A stretch of 57,910 nucleotides of DNA from the NCBI GenBank assembly GCA_025927765.1, contig JAICKU010000015.1:1-57910 (forward strand). The letters run 5' to 3'. The notes under the pieces were generated by a model. The model did not search any database, was not told the origin of the DNA, and was given only the letters and a program-made list of their open reading frames with translations. Of the stretch, positions 1 to 8,713 are shown one piece after another (position 1 is the first letter of the stretch; the number at the start of each line of letters is the position of its first letter). Source of the stretch: Burkholderiales bacterium (GTDB taxonomy: Bacteria > Pseudomonadota > Gammaproteobacteria > Burkholderiales > Casimicrobiaceae). Both the position numbers and the translations under genes were made by a program.

Positions 1-252
1 GATCTTCGACGGCGTATGCGTGACGCCGTCGCTGCCGAGCGGCTCGAGATCCGGCGGCGTCCAGACGTCGCTATAGAAATTGGCGTTGACCTTCGTCCAG
101 GAGTTGGCAGGCATCTGCACGATCCTGGGCAGCAGCGACGAATCGAACACGTAGGACGGAATGGCCTGCGCCAAGCCGATGCTGCCGCAGAGGAACGATG
201 CCAGCGCAACGACCGATTGCAGGACACGAACTGCTGCAGACGGGTTCAGCAC
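1..252 (-). CDS. Secreted protein of unknown function, 5' end only
   Basis: This reading frame starts at a GTG at 252 and runs off the window edge. A GGAG lies nine bases upstream and an in-frame TGA precedes it with no ATG between. The translation opens with a hydrophobic segment (VLQSVVALASFLCGSIG) followed by an AQA-type signal peptidase site near residue 31. The mature part begins IPSYVFDSSLLPRIVQMPAN, then has a Trp-Thr-Lys-Val-Asn stretch. The style recalls the kelch-like proteins at 34.4-37.2 kb, but too little is present to assign a family. Codon use matches the surrounding genes. Function is unknown; export is inferred from the signal peptide. Confidence 0.6.
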   Translation of the reverse strand, partial: MLNPSAAVRVLQSVVALASFLCGSIGLAQAIPSYVFDSSLLPRIVQMPANSWTKVNANFYSDVWTPPDLEPLGSDGVTHTPSKI

Positions 253-365
253 CTTGCGAGACTCCGAATCCGCTTCGAAGGCCGAAACCGTAGTCTTCGA
301 TGGCGTAGAGCGTCAACCTCGAATCGTCGCTGGCGGACGGTAAATCGACGAACGGTGCCCCGGTC

Positions 366-410
366 GCTTCGTTCGAATACTTCGTATAATTGTTATTATG
401 TCAAATGTCA
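366..410. promoter_or_regulatory. AT-rich intergenic patch, possible promoter
   Basis: This is a distinctly AT-rich patch in a GC-rich neighbourhood, upstream of the minus-strand secreted-protein gene. On the minus strand it carries a perfect TTGACA (404 down to 399), but the -10 at standard spacing is poor. A TATAAT at 385-390 reads on the plus strand. The most likely role is the promoter of the minus-strand gene starting at 252; this is inference from composition. Confidence 0.3.
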
Positions 411-441
411 GGGAGCTTCTTGCTCATCGAGCGTTGACCGA

Positions 442-948
442 TCAGTCGAGTCGGGATGCGTCCTGCCCCGGCCCTCGGCCGATGCGCCAGGCCAGCCAGA
501 GGAAGTACAGCGCGATCACGAAGAACGGGACGTTCCCCAGGAACGCGTCCTTCCAGGAATAGCCCGGATCGCCGATTTCCGGGAGCGCGTAGTTGTGCGG
601 ATCGCGCGGGTCGTAGCGCACCGTGTAGTGGCGACCCGGAGCGTCGCCCCGGCGAACGGCCTTGCCCTCGAACGTTTCGCCACTCTCGGCGGTGAATTGG
701 ATGATCTCCATCGGCTGTTCGCGGCCACTGCGCAGGATGTTGCTGTAGAAGCGCGTCACCGTCCCTTCGGCCGTCGCGGTGCGGGCGTCCCGGCGCGACA
801 TGTACGCGTTGATGTCCTCATGATCGCGCGACACGTTGCGGCATCCGAGGACCAATGCCACCACCGCGAGGACGTACAACGCAATCGAACCGAAGCGCCG
901 CACCGGGCGGCCTTGGTTGGGCAGGTTCGCGTGGTCGAGCGAGCTCAT
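442..948 (-). CDS. DUF3592-like inner-membrane protein
   Basis: A 168-residue protein with an N-terminal membrane segment (SIALYVLAVVALVLG), a central soluble part and a C-terminal membrane segment (FFVIALYFLWLAW). The middle contains a beta-rich stretch with EGTVTRFYSN and a YTVRYDPRDPHNY motif. That is characteristic of the DUF3592 family, where a soluble domain sits between two helices. The ATG at 948 is chosen over a GTG at 960. The next gene on the same strand starts 190 bases downstream, so co-transcription is uncertain. The role of DUF3592 proteins is not established. Confidence 0.7.
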   Translation of the reverse strand: MSSLDHANLPNQGRPVRRFGSIALYVLAVVALVLGCRNVSRDHEDINAYMSRRDARTATAEGTVTRFYSNILRSGREQPMEIIQFTAESGETFEGKAVRRGDAPGRHYTVRYDPRDPHNYALPEIGDPGYSWKDAFLGNVPFFVIALYFLWLAWRIGRGPGQDASRLD

Positions 949-1014
949 CGCTGGGGACACGGGTAAGCGCGGGACGGCGCATTGTAGTCGTGCCGTCTCC
1001 GAGCCGACCCCGTT

Positions 1015-1503
1015 TCATGGAGACGTCGCCACATCGACGAGCGCCGGTTGCAGCACCCGCACCAGGTCCGACGGCGCCATGCCGACGAGATATCCGCGCC
1101 GCCCGCCATTGACGTATATGTATGGCAAGTCCGCAATGCTCCGTTCCATGTAAACCGGCATCGTCTTTCGTGTGCCGAACGGGCTCGTTCCGCCCACCTG
1201 GTAGCCCGAGTGCCGATCGGCCACGGCGGGATCGCACGGCGTCACGTGCTTCACGCCGAGGAAGCGCGCCAAGTTCTTCGTCGACACTTCGCGGTCGCCG
1301 TGCATCAGCACGATCAGCGGCCGCTTGCAGTCGTCCTCCATGATCAGCGTCTTGATCACCGCGTGCTCGTCGACGCCGAGCTCGCGCGCCGACACCTCCG
1401 TGCCGCCGCGCGGCTCGTAGTCGTACGCATGGTCGGTGTACCGGACGCCGTGCTCGCGCAGCACGCGTATCGCTTTGGTGACAGTCAGGTTCTCGCGCGC
1501 CAT
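1015..1503 (-). CDS. ybaK: YbaK/EbsC-type Cys-tRNA(Pro) deacylase
   Basis: A 162-residue single-domain protein of the YbaK/ProX editing family, cytosolic. Family members hydrolyse Cys-tRNA(Pro) mischarged by prolyl-tRNA synthetase. Supporting features are the early VRYTDHAYDYEPRGGTEVSA region, then VIKTLIM, then a lysine-containing LARFLGVKHVTPCDP segment, and the conserved GYQVGGTSPFGTRKTMPVY motif that lines the substrate pocket. Length matches the family (about 155-165). An in-frame GTG at 1518 would add five residues; the ATG at 1503 fits family N-termini better. It is a monocistronic-looking minus-strand gene divergent from the MFS transporter. Confidence 0.88.
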   Translation of the reverse strand: MARENLTVTKAIRVLREHGVRYTDHAYDYEPRGGTEVSARELGVDEHAVIKTLIMEDDCKRPLIVLMHGDREVSTKNLARFLGVKHVTPCDPAVADRHSGYQVGGTSPFGTRKTMPVYMERSIADLPYIYVNGGRRGYLVGMAPSDLVRVLQPALVDVATSP

Positions 1504-1512
1504 GCCAAATGA

Positions 1513-1635
1513 TCGCACTCATGGCAGTGCGCGGCTGTTTCCTCGATCATCGGCGATCTCGACGACGACATCGCGGTGCGCGCATTCGTGCTCGACGCGT
1601 TGGCGAGGCACGCGAAGGCGAGCGGCATGCGTTAG
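1513..1635 (+). pseudogene. Coding-like remnant without a start codon
   Basis: Between ybaK and the MFS gene one plus-strand frame shows strong codon periodicity. From 1549 to the TAG at 1633-1635 about 25 of 28 codons end in G or C. It encodes IGDLDDDIAVRAFVLDALAR and a short tail. There is no ATG, GTG or TTG in frame. An ATG at 1509 in the neighbouring frame could be joined by a single-base shift near 1546. It may be the decayed end of a lost gene; I do not recognise the family. Confidence 0.25.
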
Positions 1636-1694
1636 CAAAATGGGGGCGATGCTTCGTTGCGCGTCGAAGCATCGACGTGCAAGGAGGCGATACG

Positions 1695-3119
1695 GTGGAG
1701 GCCATGAACGCTTCCACTCGCGCGCTCGCCTTCACCGTCGCGACGACGAGCCTTGGCTTCGCCGTCGTGCAACTCGACGTCACGATCGTCAACGTCGCGC
1801 TGCCCCGCATCGCCGACGAGCTCGGCGCATCGCTCGCGTGGCTCCAATGGGTCGTCGACGCCTATACGCTCAGCTTCGCGGTGCTGCTGCTGTCGGCGGG
1901 CGCCCTGTGCGACCGGATCGGCGCGCGTCGCGCTTACGCCGCCGGGCTCGCCGCGTTCGCGCTCGCTTCCGCGCTTTGCGCCTTCGCGCCGGACGTGCGC
2001 TGGCTCGTGACGGCGCGCGCGCTGCAAGGCGTCGGCGCCGCGCTGCTGCTGCCGAGCTCGCTCGCGCTGCTCAATGCAGCGTGCGGCGATAACGGCAAGG
2101 CGCGAGCGCGTGCTGTCGCTTTCTGGACCGCAGCGGGCGGCGTGTCGATCGCGGCCGGGCCGATCGCAGGCGGCATCCTGCTCACGGCATTCGGCTGGCG
2201 GAGCGTCTTCCTCGTCAACATTCCGATCTGCGCGGCTGCCATCGCATTCGTCATGCGGCAGCGTGTGCCGATCTCGCGCCATCCCGCCCGCGCGTTCGAC
2301 ATTCGCGGCCAGCTGCTCGCGATCGTGTCGCTGATTGCGCTGGTCGGTTCGATCATCGAGGCATCGTCGCAACATGCGAGGCCTCCGATATTCGTCATCG
2401 GGGCGGCGATCACCCTGCTCGGCGCAATCGCCTTTCGCATCGTCGAGGCGCGCGCCGAGGCACCGATGTTTCCGCTCACGCTCCTGGCCCGGCCCGGTTT
2501 CGCGCGCGCGGTCCTGTTCGGTGTGGCCGCCAACCTCACGTACTATGGAATCGTGTTCGTGCTGTGCCTCTATCTGCAGCAGGTCCGGCATTACTCGGCC
2601 CTCGACACGGGACTCGCCTATCTGCCGCTGACGGCGACGTTCATCGTGTCGAACATCGCCAGCGGCGCGCTCGTTTCCCGCTCCGGCACGCGCACACCGA
2701 TGGTCGCGGGTGCGCTGATCGGTGCCGCCGGGTTCGTCCTCATCGCTCGCCTCGATGCCACAAGTAGCTTCATCCAGATGCTGCCGGGATTCACGCTCGT
2801 TCCCTTCGGCATGGGGCTCGCCGTGCCGGCGATGACGGCGACGGTGCTGGCGAGCGTCGATCGCAGTTTCGCCGGCACAGCGTCCGGGGCATTGAACGCG
2901 GCACGCCAGGTCGGCGGCGCGCTCGGCGTGGCCGCGTTCGGCGCGCTCGCGAGCCACATGAACCTCGTGACGGCATTGCAGGCGGCCGCGGCGAGTTCGG
3001 CCGCGCTGATGGTCGTGGCCGCGCTGATCGCGTGGGGCAACCAGCCAACTGTCCGGGGCTTCATTCGCCTGCCGGGCGCCCGCGCGATCGCGTTCGTCAC
3101 GCGACGCGGCAATCCTTGA
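1695..3119 (+). CDS. MFS transporter, DHA2 (EmrB/QacA) family
   Basis: A 474-residue polytopic membrane protein, probably 14 helices, of the drug:proton antiporter-2 group. The first helix region reads VVQLDVTIVNVALPRIADEL, the D1 signature of this family. It is followed by WVVDAYTL and a loop with DRIGARRAYAAGL (motif A). The start is set by AAGGAGG at 1681-1687, seven bases before the GTG at 1695; an ATG at 1704 lies 16 bases away and is less likely. The ArsR-type gene begins 32 bases downstream and is the probable regulator. The substrate cannot be read from sequence; drug or small-molecule export is the family expectation. Confidence 0.9.
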   Translation: MEAMNASTRALAFTVATTSLGFAVVQLDVTIVNVALPRIADELGASLAWLQWVVDAYTLSFAVLLLSAGALCDRIGARRAYAAGLAAFALASALCAFAPDVRWLVTARALQGVGAALLLPSSLALLNAACGDNGKARARAVAFWTAAGGVSIAAGPIAGGILLTAFGWRSVFLVNIPICAAAIAFVMRQRVPISRHPARAFDIRGQLLAIVSLIALVGSIIEASSQHARPPIFVIGAAITLLGAIAFRIVEARAEAPMFPLTLLARPGFARAVLFGVAANLTYYGIVFVLCLYLQQVRHYSALDTGLAYLPLTATFIVSNIASGALVSRSGTRTPMVAGALIGAAGFVLIARLDATSSFIQMLPGFTLVPFGMGLAVPAMTATVLASVDRSFAGTASGALNAARQVGGALGVAAFGALASHMNLVTALQAAAASSAALMVVAALIAWGNQPTVRGFIRLPGARAIAFVTRRGNP

Positions 3120-3151
3120 TTCACACACCCCGCCACCGCTACGCTTCGACG

Positions 3152-3859
3152 ATGTCCAGGGACCCCGAACCCCGCTTCGCGCGCATCGCCGCGATGATCG
3201 CCGATCCGACGCGCGCCCGCATGCTCACCCATCTGCTGGGCAGCGAACATGTCACCGCCGGCGAGCTCGCGCGCGCCGCGGGCATCACGCCGCAAACGGC
3301 GAGCGCGCATCTTTCGAAGCTCGTCGACGCAGCGCTCGTCGCGATCCGCTCGCAAGGCCGCCATCGCTACTTTCGGCTTGCGAATGGCGACATTGCGCAC
3401 GCGCTGGAAGCGCTTTCCCTCGTTGCCGAGAGCGATGCGTCGAGCACGGCGGCGAAGGATCGCTGGTCGACCGGCGCGTTTCGGTCGCTACGCGAGGCGC
3501 GAAGCTGCTACGGGCATCTCGCAGGCCGGCTCGGCGTGGCGCTCCACGACGCGCTCGTCGAACGCCGCGCGCTGGCGCACGACGGTGAAGCGTTCCGGCT
3601 GACCGATGAGGGCCGCGCCACGTTGCACACGCTCGGGCTCGACGCCGATACGGTGAAGACGAGCCGTCGCGGCATCGTCTATCCATGCCTCGACTGGTCG
3701 GAGCGGCGCGACCATTTCGCCGGGCCGCTCGCAGTCGCCCTCCTCAGCCACTTCGTCGATCGGCGCTGGCTCGCGCGCGTGGCCGACTCGCGCGCGATCG
3801 AGCCGACGCCGATCGGGCGCCGTGCGCTCGCCAGCCTGCTGGGCAATGCGCTGCGGTGA
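3152..3859 (+). CDS. ArsR-family winged-helix regulator
   Basis: A 235-residue protein. Residues about 8-75 form an ArsR/SmtB winged helix: MIADPTRARMLTHLL, then the recognition region AGITPQTASAHLSKLVDAAL and the wing RSQGRHRYFRL. The C-terminal 150 residues are longer than in metal sensors and form a second domain ending in FVDRRWLAR. That extended form is common in regulators of neighbouring efflux pumps. No clear metal-binding cysteine pair is present. It lies 32 bases downstream of the MFS gene and probably controls it; this is inference. Confidence 0.85.
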   Translation: MSRDPEPRFARIAAMIADPTRARMLTHLLGSEHVTAGELARAAGITPQTASAHLSKLVDAALVAIRSQGRHRYFRLANGDIAHALEALSLVAESDASSTAAKDRWSTGAFRSLREARSCYGHLAGRLGVALHDALVERRALAHDGEAFRLTDEGRATLHTLGLDADTVKTSRRGIVYPCLDWSERRDHFAGPLAVALLSHFVDRRWLARVADSRAIEPTPIGRRALASLLGNALR

Positions 3860-3886
3860 TCCGGACGGCGCGAGCGCCGCCGGATC
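3858..3886. terminator. Terminator-like hairpin between convergent genes
   Basis: GATCCGGACGGCGC (3858-3871) and GCGCCGCCGGATC (3874-3886) form a GC-rich stem with one bulged A and a two-base loop. The hairpin overlaps the TGA of the ArsR-type gene and lies before the convergent substrate-binding protein gene. No U-run follows on either strand, so efficiency is uncertain. Confidence 0.5.
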
Positions 3887-3906
3887 CCGGGCCAGCTAGC
3901 TCGTCG

Positions 3907-4947
3907 TCAGCTGCAGGAACCGAGCGCCGGCGGCATCCGGTCCGCCGCGGGCGGCAGGTAGGCGGCGGTGAACACTTCCGCTGTCGTCGGCGACGATTTC
4001 AGGCCGAACGCCTTCACGGTCTCCTCGATCGATGCCTCGAGGCGCTTCTCGTCGATCGACGACAGGCCCTTCTGCTTGAACTCGGGCGTCAGCGTGAGGT
4101 TCTTGAGGCCGTCGACGAGACGCACGCACTCGATCTTGAGGTCCACCAGGGAGTCGCGTGCCTTGATCGACTCGACCGACTGCTGCGGGTGGGCAATCGC
4201 GTCCTTCTGCGCATTGTTGATCGCGCGCACGACCGCCGCGACCGTTTTCGGATTCTGCTTGATGAAATCCGGCTTCGCGATGATTGCCGTGCCGTACTGC
4301 TTCACACCGAAGTCGTTGTAGCGGAACGTGACGATCTTCTCGAGCGGCACGCCGAGCTGCACGACGCTCATGATGCTCGACGTCGTGAAGCCCGCGACGG
4401 CGTCGACGGTGCCGCGCACCATCATAGGCTCGCGCAACTGTCCGCTCAATTGCTTCCACGTGATCGTCTTCGGATCGAAGCCCGCGCTTTGCGCGAACAC
4501 GTCGAACAGCGTGAACGCCGCGCTGCCCGCCGTTGCACCGAGCGTGCGTCCCTGCAGGTCCTTCGGCGTCTTGATGCCGCGGCCTTCGACGGTGACGACG
4601 GCGAGCGGCGAATTGCCGCCGGTCACGTACACGGCGGTCAGCTTGTTGTTCGGGTTCTCGGCGTTGAACTTGATCATCGTCGCGATATCGGCCCACCCGA
4701 ACTGGTACGCGCCCGACGCCACGCGCGTCATCACGTCGCTCGAGCCGCTGCCGCGGTCGATCGTCGCGTTGATCCCCTCCTTCTTGAAGCGCCCTTCCTG
4801 CAACCCGTACAGGAACATCGACTGCGGGCCCTGGAACGCCCAGTCGAGCGTGATCTTGACGTCGGACGTTTCGACCTGCTGCGCGGACGCAGGCAGTGCG
4901 TTGACCGAAATCGCGAGACCGATGACGACGGCAATGCGGCGGAACAT
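3907..4947 (-). CDS. ABC transporter substrate-binding protein, NMT1/THI5/SsuA type
   Basis: A 346-residue periplasmic binding protein. The signal peptide (FRRIAVVIGLAISVNALPAS) ends at an ASA site before QQVE. The mature protein has the family core: ITLDWAFQGPQSMFLYGLQE, FKKEGINATI, a GSGSSDVMTRVASGAYQFGW stretch, and GRTLGATAGSAA. The start is fixed by GGAGGT six bases before the ATG. It is the last gene of a minus-strand set with ATPase, permease and deacetylase. The family binds pyrimidine precursors, sulfonates, nitrate and similar compounds; the ligand here is not deducible. Confidence 0.88.
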   Translation of the reverse strand: MFRRIAVVIGLAISVNALPASAQQVETSDVKITLDWAFQGPQSMFLYGLQEGRFKKEGINATIDRGSGSSDVMTRVASGAYQFGWADIATMIKFNAENPNNKLTAVYVTGGNSPLAVVTVEGRGIKTPKDLQGRTLGATAGSAAFTLFDVFAQSAGFDPKTITWKQLSGQLREPMMVRGTVDAVAGFTTSSIMSVVQLGVPLEKIVTFRYNDFGVKQYGTAIIAKPDFIKQNPKTVAAVVRAINNAQKDAIAHPQQSVESIKARDSLVDLKIECVRLVDGLKNLTLTPEFKQKGLSSIDEKRLEASIEETVKAFGLKSSPTTAEVFTAAYLPPAADRMPPALGSCS

Positions 4948-5025
4948 GTCAGACCTCCAATGTGTCGTTCTTGTGGCAAGGCGGCTTCCGATCCGCGCCC
5001 TGCTCCCTCGTTGCGAAAGCATGCA

Positions 5026-5922
5026 TCAACCCCCGGGGATGATGCCCGCGGGCAGAGCGTAGCAGTGATCGGCGACGGCGCCCGGCGTGGTCCACCACAC
5101 GCGATCGTTCTTCGGATGCCCGACGCAATGCTGCAACGCCTTGCGCAGCGCACCGATCCGAAACGGCTGGCCGACGACGAACGCGTGCAGCGACAACGTG
5201 AGCACGAGCGGCTGCGCAACGCACTGCTCGACCATCTCGTCGAACTGCGCGACGATCATGTCGGCGAACTGGTTGACCGAGTCGCGGCGGTGGATGATCG
5301 ATGCCGAGTCGTTGAGCTCCGCCGGATAGGGCACCGAAAGAATGCGTCCCTTGCGCGTTCGCAGCCAGAACGGCTGGTCGTCTGCGGGCCAGTCCATCAC
5401 GTAGCGATACCCGGCCTCCTGCAGCAGGTCGGGCGTCGTGTTGCTTTCCGACGCCGCCGGACCCATCCACCCTTTCGGCGGCTTGCCCTCGTGCGCCTCG
5501 ATCACACGGGTCACGTCGTCGATCAGGCGCCGTTCGTCCAGCTCCCACAGGTCGCCCTGGCGCTCGGCGTTCGTGCGGCCGTGCGCGATGATCTCGTCGC
5601 GGCGCTGGCGGATGCGCTCGAAGATCTGCGGATGATCGTCGTACAGGAGCGAGTTGACGTTGTGCGCGGCAGGCATGCCGAGCTGGTCGAAGAGATCGAA
5701 CAGCCGCCACACACCCACGCGATTGCCGTAGTCGCGCCACGAATAGTTGCGCTGGTTCTGCGGCTCGCCGACCTTCGCCGGATCCCAGCCGGTGCCCTTG
5801 CGATACGCGTACACCTCGAGGTTCGTGACGGCGCAGAACGCGAGCCGCTTGCCGCCGGGCCACGAGTAATCGGCCCGCGAGTTGATCGGCGAGTAATCGT
5901 AACGGCCATGCTTCGGAAGCAT
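5026..5922 (-). CDS. Polysaccharide deacetylase-family protein (PuuE-like)
   Basis: A 298-residue protein with no signal peptide, so probably cytosolic. It opens GRYDYSPINSRADYSWPGGK, a form typical of the deacetylase/allantoinase-like subgroup (PuuE relatives). It continues with a FDLFDQLGMPAAHNVNS strand, IIAHGRTNAER, and a C-terminal LVLTLSLHAFVVGQPFR segment. The His in HGRTN and the late His in SLHAF are plausible metal or active-site residues. It sits 13 bases after the permease and 78 bases before the binding-protein gene. It therefore probably acts on the imported compound, perhaps hydrolysing a C-N bond of an amide or ring. Substrate unknown. Confidence 0.8.
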   Translation of the reverse strand: MLPKHGRYDYSPINSRADYSWPGGKRLAFCAVTNLEVYAYRKGTGWDPAKVGEPQNQRNYSWRDYGNRVGVWRLFDLFDQLGMPAAHNVNSLLYDDHPQIFERIRQRRDEIIAHGRTNAERQGDLWELDERRLIDDVTRVIEAHEGKPPKGWMGPAASESNTTPDLLQEAGYRYVMDWPADDQPFWLRTRKGRILSVPYPAELNDSASIIHRRDSVNQFADMIVAQFDEMVEQCVAQPLVLTLSLHAFVVGQPFRIGALRKALQHCVGHPKNDRVWWTTPGAVADHCYALPAGIIPGG

Positions 5923-5935
5923 CGTCTTCTCCGGT

Positions 5936-6781
5936 TCACGTCAGCATTTCGTTGCCGCGCGTCGCCCAGAAGGTGACGCGCCGCTCGACGTACGCGAACA
6001 CTTCGTACATCGCAATGCCCATCAGCGCGACCACGAGGAGCCCGGCGAACACGAGCGTGATGTCGAAGCGTGCACTGGCGGCGATCATCAGGTAGCCGAT
6101 CCCGCGGTCCGACGCGACGGTTTCGGCGACGATCGATCCGATGAACGCGAGCGTCACGGCCACCTTGAGCGACGCGAAGAAATACGGCATCGCACGCGGG
6201 ATGCCCACCTTGCGCAGGATCTGCCAGCGCCGCGCGCCGAGCGAGCGCAGCACGTCGCGCATCTCGGGCTCGATCGTTGCGAGTCCCGTGGCGACGTTGA
6301 CCATGATCGGGAAGAACGAGATCACGAACGCCGTGATGATCGCCGGCACGGTGCCGATGCCGAACCAGATCACGAGGATCGGCACGATCGCCACCTTGGG
6401 GATCGCATTCAGGCCCACCATGACCGGGTAGATGCCGTTGTAGACGGGGGGCATCGCCCCGACCAGCATGCCCAGGAACAAGCCCACCGCCACCGCGAGC
6501 GCGAAACCGACAAGCGTCGTGTAGAGCGTCTGCAACGCATTGGCCGTGATTGCAGGATAGTGCTGGAACAGGCTGACGACGATCTGGCTGGGCTTCGGCA
6601 GGATGAAGGTATCGACGTGGAAGACGACACAGACGATTTCCCACAGGATGAAGAAGCTCGCGGTCACGAGCCACGGCGTGATGCGGCGGACGAGTGGCGC
6701 CGACACGAGCGGTGCGCGCCTCGGGCGATCGGTCCGCTCCTTGGCCGGGAGCGGTCGTGCGAACGTGGGTGGAGGTTTCAT
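5936..6781 (-). CDS. ABC transporter permease, SsuC/TauC type
   Basis: A 281-residue inner-membrane permease with about six helices. Helices include ITPWLVTASFFILWEIVCVV near residue 35 and TLYTTLVGFALAVAVGLFLG near residue 90. The cytoplasmic EAA loop, where the ATPase docks, reads MRDVLRSLGARRWQILRKVGIPRAMPY. The gene starts 7 bases after the ATPase stop codon. Together with the ATPase and binding protein it forms a complete importer of the taurine/nitrate/pyrimidine-precursor class. Confidence 0.9.
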   Translation of the reverse strand: MKPPPTFARPLPAKERTDRPRRAPLVSAPLVRRITPWLVTASFFILWEIVCVVFHVDTFILPKPSQIVVSLFQHYPAITANALQTLYTTLVGFALAVAVGLFLGMLVGAMPPVYNGIYPVMVGLNAIPKVAIVPILVIWFGIGTVPAIITAFVISFFPIMVNVATGLATIEPEMRDVLRSLGARRWQILRKVGIPRAMPYFFASLKVAVTLAFIGSIVAETVASDRGIGYLMIAASARFDITLVFAGLLVVALMGIAMYEVFAYVERRVTFWATRGNEMLT

Positions 6782-6788
6782 TTCGATT

Positions 6789-7574
6789 TCAGTGCGCGAT
6801 CCTCTCGCGCAGGCCGTGGACCTTGGCGATGAACTCGGGGGCGTACGTCGTCTCGAGCGTGCGCGGGCGCGCGAACTCGACTTCCGTGCGCGACACGATG
6901 CGCCCGGGCCGCGGGCTCGAGACGTAGATGGTGTCCGCGAGATAAGCGGCCTCGCGCAAATCGTGCGTCACCAGGATCACCGTCGGCCGCTTCTCGATCC
7001 ACAGCGATTGCAGCACGGCCCACAAATCCTCGCGCGTGAACGCGTCGAGCGCGCCGAACGGCTCGTCGAGCAGCAGGATGCGCGGCTCGTGGATCAGCGC
7101 GCGGCAGAGCGATGCGCGCTGCTGCATGCCGCCGGACAGCTCCCACGGATACTTGTCCTCGAATCCGGCGAGTCCCACCGAGCGCAGCAGGCCGCGGGCA
7201 CGCTCGACGTACTCGCCTTTGCGGCGGCGGAAGCTGCTCGCGTAGGGCTCGACGATCTCGAGCGGAAGCAGCACGTTGTCGAGCGCGCTCCGCCATGGCA
7301 ACAGTGTCGAATTCTGGAACGCCATGCCGCAGATGCTGATGGGCGACGTGACCTGCCTTCCGTCGACGATCACTTCGCCGCGAAGCGCCGGATGCAATCC
7401 GGACACGAGCTTCAGCAGCGACGATTTGCCGCAGCCGCTCGGTCCGACCAGCGCGATGAACTCCCCCTCGCGGATCGTCATCGAGACGTCGTCGATTGCG
7501 AGCACCTCCTTGTCCTCGACGCCGTAGGCGAGGCTCGCATTCGCGAGCCGAACGAACGATTCCAACTTGTGCAT
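6789..7574 (-). CDS. ABC transporter ATP-binding protein, SsuB/TauB type
   Basis: A 261-residue ABC ATPase. Walker A is GPSGCGKSS, the Q-loop region reads MAFQNSTLLPWRSALDN, the signature motif is LSGGMQQR, and Walker B is RILLLDEPFGALDAF followed by the switch histidine in VTHDLREA. The ATG at 7574 (MHKLESF) is preferred; an upstream ATG at 7604 would add ten residues without a better ribosome site. It is the first gene of the four-gene importer set and energises uptake through the permease. Confidence 0.92.
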   Translation of the reverse strand: MHKLESFVRLANASLAYGVEDKEVLAIDDVSMTIREGEFIALVGPSGCGKSSLLKLVSGLHPALRGEVIVDGRQVTSPISICGMAFQNSTLLPWRSALDNVLLPLEIVEPYASSFRRRKGEYVERARGLLRSVGLAGFEDKYPWELSGGMQQRASLCRALIHEPRILLLDEPFGALDAFTREDLWAVLQSLWIEKRPTVILVTHDLREAAYLADTIYVSSPRPGRIVSRTEVEFARPRTLETTYAPEFIAKVHGLRERIAH

Positions 7575-7663
7575 TCCCCCTGACGGATGATCGGCGCACG
7601 GCATGGCGCGCGCATCGCCGCGGCACTATACGACATACGCAATTCAGGACTGGGCGAGCGGCT

Positions 7664-8713
7664 TCAGCGGACGTGCGGCTCGGATGCCTCTGTGAATGCG
7701 CGCACCGCGCGCCACAGTGCTTCGACCTGCTCGGACGGCAAGCGCCGCGCAATCAACACCAGCGCCGAGCCGGCATTCGCGGCGGCGGGGTGCGGCAACG
7801 GACGCAGCGCGTCGAACACGTGACGCACGCCCTGCACGACGATGGGCTGCGGCATGTCGTCGAAGCGGAGGATGCCCTTCACGCGCAGCAGGTCGGGGCC
7901 GCGCAGGCGCACCAGCGTATCGAGGAACACGTCGAACGCCGCATGCGGCACCGGATCGTCGAAGCGCAGCGCCACGGTATCGATGTCCCGCGGATGCTCG
8001 CCCGGGGCATGCATGACCGAACGCCCACGCGTGGCCTGAGGGACATGCGTCCACGGCGCAGCAGCCGCGTCGAGCAGCAGCGCGTGATCGACGTCACCTC
8101 GCGCGGATCGCGCCAATCGCGCGAAACCGTTGATGTCCGCCACCCACGCTTCGGTGGCGTGCAGTGCCTCTGCGTCGGCGAGATCGACTTTCGACAGGAC
8201 GACGACGTCCGCACAGGCGACCTGATGCGTGGCGATGGTGGCGGCAGCGGCGCGCGCCTCACCGTCGTGGGCGTCGACGAGCGTAACCACGCGGGCGAGG
8301 CGGTAATCGTGCGCAAGGGCCCGGTCGCTGAAAAGCGTTTGCACGATCGGACCCGGGTCGGCGAGGCCGCTCGTTTCGACGAACACGCGATCGAAGCCGG
8401 GCAGCTCGCCGCGGCGTCGCCGCATCGTCACGTCGACGAGCGTCTCCTGCAGGTCGCCGCGCAATTCGCAACACAGGCACCCGTTCTCGAGCAGCACGGT
8501 GCGGTCGTCCGAGCGCTCGAGCAGGTGGTGGTCGATGCCGACTTCGCCGAACTCGTTCACGATGACGAGCGACTCGGCGTACGCGGGCGCCGCCAGCATC
8601 CGCTGCAGCAGCGTGGTCTTGCCGCTGCCGAGGAAGCCGCTGACGACGACGACGGGAATGCGCGAGTCGCGCAGGAGGGCCGAAGCGCCGACGACAGACG
8701 CCTTCGGGGTCAG
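7664..8713 (-). CDS. CobW/YjiA-family GTPase with a non-standard start
   Basis: About 349 residues, a G3E-family GTPase. Visible motifs are the P-loop GFLGSGKTTLL, the metal-binding ENGCLCCELRGD (CxCC), the switch ETSGLADP and the base motif SKVD, with the CobW C-terminal domain after residue 220. Members act as metal (often zinc) chaperones. There is no in-frame ATG, GTG or TTG between the upstream stop codon and the P-loop. The best candidate is a CTG at 8713 that overlaps the upstream TGA as CTGA, with a GGAG eight bases before it, so coupled translation is likely. The start is therefore uncertain. Confidence 0.8.
   Translation of the reverse strand: MTPKASVVGASALLRDSRIPVVVVSGFLGSGKTTLLQRMLAAPAYAESLVIVNEFGEVGIDHHLLERSDDRTVLLENGCLCCELRGDLQETLVDVTMRRRRGELPGFDRVFVETSGLADPGPIVQTLFSDRALAHDYRLARVVTLVDAHDGEARAAAATIATHQVACADVVVLSKVDLADAEALHATEAWVADINGFARLARSARGDVDHALLLDAAAAPWTHVPQATRGRSVMHAPGEHPRDIDTVALRFDDPVPHAAFDVFLDTLVRLRGPDLLRVKGILRFDDMPQPIVVQGVRHVFDALRPLPHPAAANAGSALVLIARRLPSEQVEALWRAVRAFTEASEPHVR

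Noticed and set aside
3685-5976. Very long plus-strand open frame opposite the ABC transporter genes
   Set aside because: It is a GC-rich shadow: Arg/Ala/His-rich, no domain, and antisense to three genes with clear families.
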